Source of the DNA: Chara braunii
Taxonomy: Eukaryota; Streptophyta; Charophyceae; Charales; Characeae
Length of the DNA stretch: 42,423 nucleotides
Direction of reading: 5' to 3'
NCBI GenBank assembly: GCA_003427395.1
Contig: BFEA01000239.1
Span: 66,102-108,524 of the forward strand
Shown here: positions 39,058-42,423 of the stretch, in pieces
Numbering within the stretch: position 1 is the first letter of the stretch
How the letters are laid out: each line of letters begins with the position of its first letter
Position numbers and translations under genes: made by a program
Notes under the pieces: model-generated
The model's database searches: none
Told to the model about the DNA's origin: nothing
What the model saw: only the letters and a program-made list of their open reading frames with translations

Positions 39058-39578
39058 CAGATTCGATGAGCTGCTGTGTTGGCATGTCAGGGGTGACACG
39101 TGGCAGGCACGAATGTGCCTAAGTGGGAAGATACACTTTGACGACGAAGGCGGCACGGTTGGAAGACTGACGTGACTATGGTGTTGGACGTCAGATCGAG
39201 TGTGGACTTCAGAGGACACAACATCAGAAAAGGAAGACGCTAACTATTGATGTTATGTTTGTTGGACTTACCTGTTGTCGTGAGCTGTGTTGTGTGCCTG
39301 TGTACTCACTTGTATGTTGTTGATGATCACGCTGGCCTGGGATTGCGGTACCTGTATTAGTATAGGACGTCATTACACAGAATAAACAGAACAACGGTCA
39401 GATTAGATAAGAGAAATTGAAATTATTCGTTCCATTTTATTAAAATCTTTTTGTTCAAGATTGTTTCGGCTCAGGTGACCAATCAAATTAGTTGTCTTCT
39501 TTCGTTTATTTGAGGTAGATCAACCGGGTCGACGGATTTTCTTGTTTTGTCCTTCGACACTTCTGGAAAAATCTGCAG
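38469..39578 (+). other. untranslated leader of element D
   Basis: No credible ORF. It carries most of the TGACGTGG cluster and an inverted repeat around 38756-38785 (ATCCCGATCGATCG ... GATCGGGAT). An AT-rich stretch precedes the gag ATG. Confidence 0.55.
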
Positions 39579-41461
39579 ATGTCTATTCTGACGAGGTTTG
39601 TGACCACGTTTTTGTTTCGTATTCCCGTCACGCTCTACGTGGGCGAAGGACCTTCCGAGCTTAAGACTCGGAAGCAGGCCGAAGATAGGAAACAAGAACT
39701 GCTAGCCTTGTGGAACCAACTGTTGACTGAATTGCATTTATCCGGACCAGATGCCGAACAACACATCCTTATCAGATTTGATTTGAAGACGGTTGAGGAC
39801 CGTCTGAAGAAAGTTGTTACGGTTGTGGAGGTTGTGGCAGCCGGGACCGAGGTCTCCAAACTGGTTGCCCAGTGTCGTTAGGCACTGGACCAGTATGCAT
39901 TAAAGCAGTTGGAAGAAGTGATGGAACAGACTCGTAAGGGTGAGATTAAGCCAGAAGTGACCGAGGCTACGATTGAAGCGAACATCCAGCAACTGAAAAA
40001 AACGCTGACCGCGGAAGAAAGAAAGAAAGAAGAACTGGCAAAAAGAAGAGAACAAGAACAAAGAAGGGAACAGAAAGTTAGAGAAATCAGACAAGTGATG
40101 GGAACACAAGGAGGGGAACAAAATGTCTCATATGTTGCCTCATATAGTGACTTACCTTACCTTTTTGGAAGAGAAAATTGACAGGCAGCAAACTCGGTTA
40201 GATGAGATTGTTGTAGGACTAAGAACAATCACAATCATTGTGAAAGGAAAGAACCTGGTAGAAGGTAAGGAAGAAGAAAGACAAGAAGAAAAAGAAGAGA
40301 AGAAAGAAGTGAAGAAGTTGATGGGAGATGTCATCAAGTCTGTTGGTCCTAGAATTAAGACGTCGACCAATGGGAATGGACCGTCGAGTCCATCTCCCTC
40401 TTCGCCTAAATCTTCTTATTTTACTCCTTCCAACTCTCCTTCTTCTTCGACAACTCCGGAAAAGACAAGTGTAGAACCGGAGCAGCCAAAGAAGAAAGAA
40501 AGAAGAAAATGAAGTTGCCTTTTACTTTTAATAACAAGAAAGATGAAAGTCTGCTTCTCTGGATGCTGAAATCCAGACGTATGTAAGCACCGCTCCGGCC
40601 GAACTGGAGTCCCAAGTGGCGTTTACCACATCTTGTATGGGAGGTGAGGCCAATCAATGGGTGTTGGTTGAGGCTAACGCCGCGGGGTTTGAAGACATCG
40701 GCGAGTGGGCAAAGACATTGACCTCGAAACAGTTCTTGGCAAAAATCAAGGACCGTTTCCTCGACAAAACGACGGCGGATAAGGTATTTGACCAATTAAC
40801 TACGATTGGTCAAAATCATTGGACGTTAGTCAAAGCTTTGTTCCACGAAGTCAATCGATTGCTGCAGGTTCCAGGATTGAACCTGCAAGACAACCAAGTG
40901 TTATATATTTACTCCCGCGTGTTGCCTGAGCCCATTCGAGGACACTTGGTGGCTGAAGCGAAGTTCGGAAAGTATAATTATAGGCAATTTTGAGACCTCG
41001 CTCTGGAAATGGAGCAGATGACTTCCCAAGTCAAAAACTCCTATGCAGCGGTAGTTAAGCCTGGAGGAGGAGGGGGGAAGATGTATGACGGAGGGAAACG
41101 AGTTATCTGGCGACAAAAGCGCGAAGACCACATCCTCGTTGTCCTTGATGATGACATAGTGGAAAAGTGGTCGAGGGAAGACGTAAACGAAAAAGATAGC
41201 AATAGTGATTTCGGGAAGGGGGAAGTCACTGCTGCTGTGGCCACCAGGGGAGGGTCACCCAGTAATTCTGCAAGGAAGAAACCGCGCTCATTTTCATTGC
41301 ACCCTGGCATTGCCGAGGGGAAGCCGTGGTTAAAGATGGGTTTGACTCGCGAAACTTGGCAGGAGCGCATGGATAATGCGCAATGTCTCAAATGCGGCAT
41401 AGCAGGACATGTGATCGCATACTGCCCTTTGAACCGGAACCCAAAAGCGAGCAGCCAGTAG
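39579..41461 (+). pseudogene. element D gag with zinc knuckle
   Basis: The N-terminal frame from 39579 (MSILTRFVTT...) has a TAG at 39879-39881 and then continues in phase (ALDQYALKQLEEVMEQ) as a Lys/Glu coiled coil to about 40180. After a frameshift near 40165 the frame from 40123 gives LEEKIDRQQTRLDEIVV, a KEEE-rich stretch and a Ser/Pro linker. A further shift near 40510-40600 leads to the capsid-like part (FTTSCMGGEANQWVLVEA, FLAKIKDRFLDK). TGA at 40991-40993 interrupts it, and the same phase continues to the knuckle CLKCGIAGHVIAYC (41384-41425). Structural Gag; at least one lesion per 500 bp. Confidence 0.87.
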
Positions 41462-42331
41462 GAGTAGCACCTGCTTCTACTGAGATAAAGGGTAAGGACG
41501 AACAGACAGGTGAGGCGCCAACGAACCCTTCCTACCACTCTTCTCATATGGCAGAGGATGATTCTTCCTTAGCTCATCATCCAGACCGCCCTGACATTGT
41601 TTTATGCTCTGTCTCTCTGGATGACTCCCTTGATGAGCTAGGTAATGAATTGCTAGCCTTACGTAGCTCATGGGCTCGAAAAGCAAAGTCTAAGGGCGAA
41701 TTGTTATTTGCTGATGTAGAAATCACACGAACACGAGAAGGTGCATTGTTGGACCCCGGATCGACGAGGTCCTACATCTTCGAGAAAGCAATCCGCAAGT
41801 TGCATAGGTGAAAGACTTGTCTCGACCTATCACATCTATGTTAGCAGACAAGAATACGATCACTGTCTCACAGTATGTTGATCGTATTAAGTGTCAGTTT
41901 AGAACTAGGGAAGGAAAAAAATTATGCATGAGTTGTCTTTTCTAGTAGAGAATAATTTACCTTTTGATCTCATTCTGGGTATGGACTGGCACGAGGAAGC
42001 CAACCCGGACATTGATTTCAAAGGCAAGGTTGTGCAACTTAAGGATGCACAATCTCTAATGAAACCTATTAAGTTATATCATAAGTTTGGCTCTGACTCT
42101 AGTTTGTCTTTTTGTTGTATGAGTTACCCGACTTTTCGATCAATGGTTTCAAAGAAAAAGTTGGAACAGGAAGTTATGATGGTGTTGGTAAAGAAAGTCG
42201 ATGAGTCTTCTTCTTTCTGCCCTCGTTTCTCAGGGTTATCGCTAACTCTGGGCGATGTGGTGAGTCCTTATCCATCAGTCAAATGCATGTTGGGCAGACT
42301 GTCGGGGTTCAACCTCCTAATGAGTCGGTGA
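41383..42331 (+). pseudogene. element D protease region, start of pol
   Basis: The frame from 41383 becomes meaningful after the knuckle: a Glu/Ser-rich linker, then ALLDPGSTRSYIF, where the active site DSG has become DPG. A frameshift near 41810 and another near 41925 follow. The last frame has LSFLVENNLPFDLILGMDWHEEA, matching the protease C-terminal part of element A (LTLLVEDSLPFDIVLGMDW). It stops at 42329-42331 without reaching RT motifs. The Ser-to-Pro change should inactivate the protease. Confidence 0.83.
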
Positions 42332-42423
42332 AAGTCTGACGAAACAGTCTGGCACAATCATGCTTTTTTTGAGGCTCTGTCGCGGACACACTCACACACA
42401 CTCTTTCTCTCTCTCACACACAC
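42332..42423. repeat. right edge with CA/CT-rich microsatellite
   Basis: Short sequence after the element D protease, ending in a mixed (CA)n and (CT)n tract from about 42387 to the window end. No RT follows within the window. Confidence 0.75.

Overview
This window is eukaryotic repeat DNA with no host gene that I can recognise. It is built almost entirely from Ty3/gypsy (chromovirus-type) LTR retrotransposons, nested in and rearranged around one another. The gag/pol wording, tRNA-iMet-type primer sites, chromodomain-like integrase tails and plant-type cis motifs suggest a streptophyte plant or charophyte alga. From memory the proteins most resemble repeat-derived predicted proteins of Chara; this was not searched and is an inference.

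Layout. (1) 1-1300: microsatellite, an array of seven GTTGACC boxes and a diverged 184-bp duplication, forming the leader of element A. (2) 1301-6954: element A, plus strand. Gag is broken by frameshifts. A 2.25-kb internal segment (gag zinc knuckle, protease, RT, first half of RNase H) is inverted at 2958-5208. The rest of RNase H and integrase resume on the plus strand. (3) 6955-8782: LTR-type noncoding DNA with a TATA-containing module. (4) 8785-33219: element B, plus strand, running from PBS to polypurine tract, with its gag split by a 17.5-kb insertion at 10720-28213. Flanking ACCGG copies and an exactly preserved reading frame show that this is an insertion. (5) The insertion has two 6.8-6.9-kb direct terminal repeats (R1 10720-17610, R2 21381-28213) around a 3.8-kb noncoding core (17611-21380). 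It resembles a large retrotransposon derivative (LARD) but has unusually long repeats packed with stem-loops. (6) 28214-33219: the rest of B (gag, PR, RT, RNase H, IN, PPT), degenerate. (7) 33434-35895: element C, minus strand, two LTR pieces around a pol remnant, lying just inside the 3' LTR of B. (8) 35896-37225: unassigned DNA and a composite tandem repeat. (9) 37226-42423: element D, plus strand, with an LTR end, PBS, a leader with eight TGACGTGG boxes, and a degenerate gag and protease running toward the right edge.

How the parts relate. A, B, C and D are separate Ty3/gypsy lineages and none looks autonomous. A and B have both lost the second catalytic Asp of integrase, and many stops look like C-to-T or G-to-A transitions, as expected of methylated, silenced copies. 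The most interesting part is the nested noncoding element. Each terminal repeat carries a row of about ten hairpins sharing one loop sequence but with different, mutually complementary stems, followed by an alternating 120-bp repeat array and further short hairpins.
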